Of a stretch of DNA of 64,000 bases, positions 62,873-64,000 are shown piece by piece. This stretch comes from Cryptomeria japonica (taxonomy: Eukaryota > Streptophyta > Pinopsida > Cupressales > Cupressaceae): NCBI RefSeq assembly GCF_030272615.1, contig NC_081407.1, forward strand, positions 151,861,048-151,925,047, written 5' to 3'. The notes under the pieces were generated by a model. The model was not told the origin of the DNA. It ran no database searches and saw nothing but the letters and a program-made list of their open reading frames with translations. Each line of letters starts with the position of its first letter. The stretch's first letter is position 1. The position numbers were made by a program, and so were the translations under genes.

Positions 62873-64000
62873 TAAGGCATCAAAAAGTTTCGTACATTTG
62901 TAAATAATCTTTTGCATTTTTAATAGTCTTTTCTCGTTTCATGTCTTTTAGTGTTGTTGCCTGACTTTGCGCCCAATAGACAGATATAGGAACTTAGGTT
63001 TTTCGAAGTTCTACTTCCTTGGTTGTTTCATACAATGACTAAATAATTTGCCTAGACAGAGCCAGTTGTTGTCCTCAATTCTGAATCTTTTCAAAATTAG
63101 GACACCCCCCTTTTTAATTTTTTCATCTTTCACCATTTTTTAGGCACTTTATTTATTTTTTTAGAACCCAAATTGCAAGTTTTTCTTAAGTATGACTTGG
63201 CTTGCAACTTCATATTTTAAAACCTGATGTGCAACCCAATGCACATTGGGTTCTAAAACCTAAAGTGCATGCATTTATGGAACTCGTGTGTATTAATTAT
63301 TTTAAGAGTTCGATTAAAACTCTTTTTATTGCCTTTTAAATTTTTATTTTTTCTATGTGCTTTTCTTCCTTTTTCTTCTTCGTCGAGTCTTGCTTGTGCG
63401 CAGATTATCAAACTCTTTGGATAACTTTATTCGCAAGTATGTGTTCTATTTTTCTTACACTTTTTATGGTCTTGTTTTGTTTTGTTTTAGCTTCCAAGGA
63501 GTTGTTTTCATTTTATCGATAAATGTTTGATCGACGTAGGGTTTCTTTTTGTTCTTTCCCCAAGATGTGCTAGTCGTGATTCAAATCCCGACCAATGCAT
63601 GTTTTGTGCTAAAGGGATTTGAATATTGTCCATCACATCTTTTGAGCCTTTGAAAAGATTGTTGGTCAAGTTTAAATTCCCAACCAACAACAACAAAAAT
63701 ATGATTGCCCCTTTTCTTTTTTACGTCATTCTATTTATATGTCGGTTGGTGTTTAGAACCCGACCAACATATAAAGCATGTTGATCGGTAGCTAAACCCC
63801 GATGAGAAAAGTTTTGTTTTTCTTCAAGTGTGATAAATGTTGGTTGGGGTTTGAAACCCAACCAACATGTATAGCATGTTGGTCAAGTTTCAAACCTTGA
63901 AAAAAAACTTTTGAACTTCCTTTCCATTTTGATTTGGGTTGTTCATTGGGTTTTGAAACCCGGTGAACAACCAACCCTTTCATAGTATGCTCATCGGGTT
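62873..64000 (+). other. 3' flank of the Ty3 remnant with an array of short hairpins
   Basis: Non-coding. From 63170 to the window end, five or more imperfect inverted repeats follow one another, built on 'ATGTTGGTCGGGTTT / AAACCCGACCAACAT' and 'TGGGTTCTAAAACC' words; the clearest is at 63838-63872. No LTR end is recognised before the window ends. Confidence 0.6.

Noticed and set aside
1-64000. A host gene with introns between the transposons
   Set aside because: Every coding signal I could identify belongs to a retroelement; the remaining gaps show no exon-like block with splice sites and conserved protein wording.

Overview
This is a stretch of plant nuclear DNA made almost wholly of nested retrotransposons. 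I see no host protein-coding gene, rRNA gene, tRNA gene or CRISPR array. AT-rich base composition, long plant-type LTR elements (Ty1/copia, Athila-like and Tat-like Ty3/gypsy), a plant L1-type LINE, solo LTRs and long simple repeats point to a seed plant with a large, slowly purged genome. A conifer or other gymnosperm is my best guess, but nothing here proves it.

Layout. The oldest recognisable target is a minisatellite of an about 20-bp motif (56641-57230 and 58578-58816). An Athila-like Ty3 element on the minus strand abuts it: 5' LTR 53928-56640, primer-binding site 53906-53923, then gag, protease, RT, RNase H and the start of integrase, scattered leftwards to 10949. Three larger elements split its body. 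(1) A Tat-like Ty3 element, plus strand, 13832-37080, target-site duplication (TSD) CTAAC. A 6.2-kb LINE (29860-36081, TSD TATTCTTCTA) sits in its 3' LTR. (2) A copia element, plus strand, 38132-53268, TSD CAATA. A young 7.5-kb gag-only LTR element (44822-52352, minus, TSD GTATC) sits in its 3' LTR. (3) A second copia family, minus strand, 2295-10948, carries two solo LTRs (TSDs GTCAC and GTTTT) and continues past its left LTR into a second truncated internal region, a tandem arrangement. A 1.4-kb retroposon (54476-55907, 16-bp TSD) sits in the Athila LTR and a copia-type solo LTR (57231-58574) in the minisatellite.

The right end holds a 0.9-kb GA microsatellite, a truncated Ty3 RNase H-integrase remnant (60983-62872) and two zones dense in short hairpins. 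The left end (1-1905) holds a decayed repeat-associated reading frame and little else.

How the genes relate. Each element's gag, protease, integrase and reverse transcriptase/RNase H would have served its own copying. All but one are now broken, mostly by TAG where Gln is expected or TGA where Arg is expected, as cytosine deamination in silenced DNA would produce. The exception is the gag-only element: one uninterrupted 1142-codon Gag-protease-like frame, near-identical LTRs, a PBS and a PPT, but no RT or integrase. It is the most biologically interesting object here, a TR-GAG-like element that must rely on another element's enzymes. The Tat element is also notable for an antisense plant-mobile-domain gene and for short repeats placed in opposite orientation in its 5' and 3' untranslated regions.
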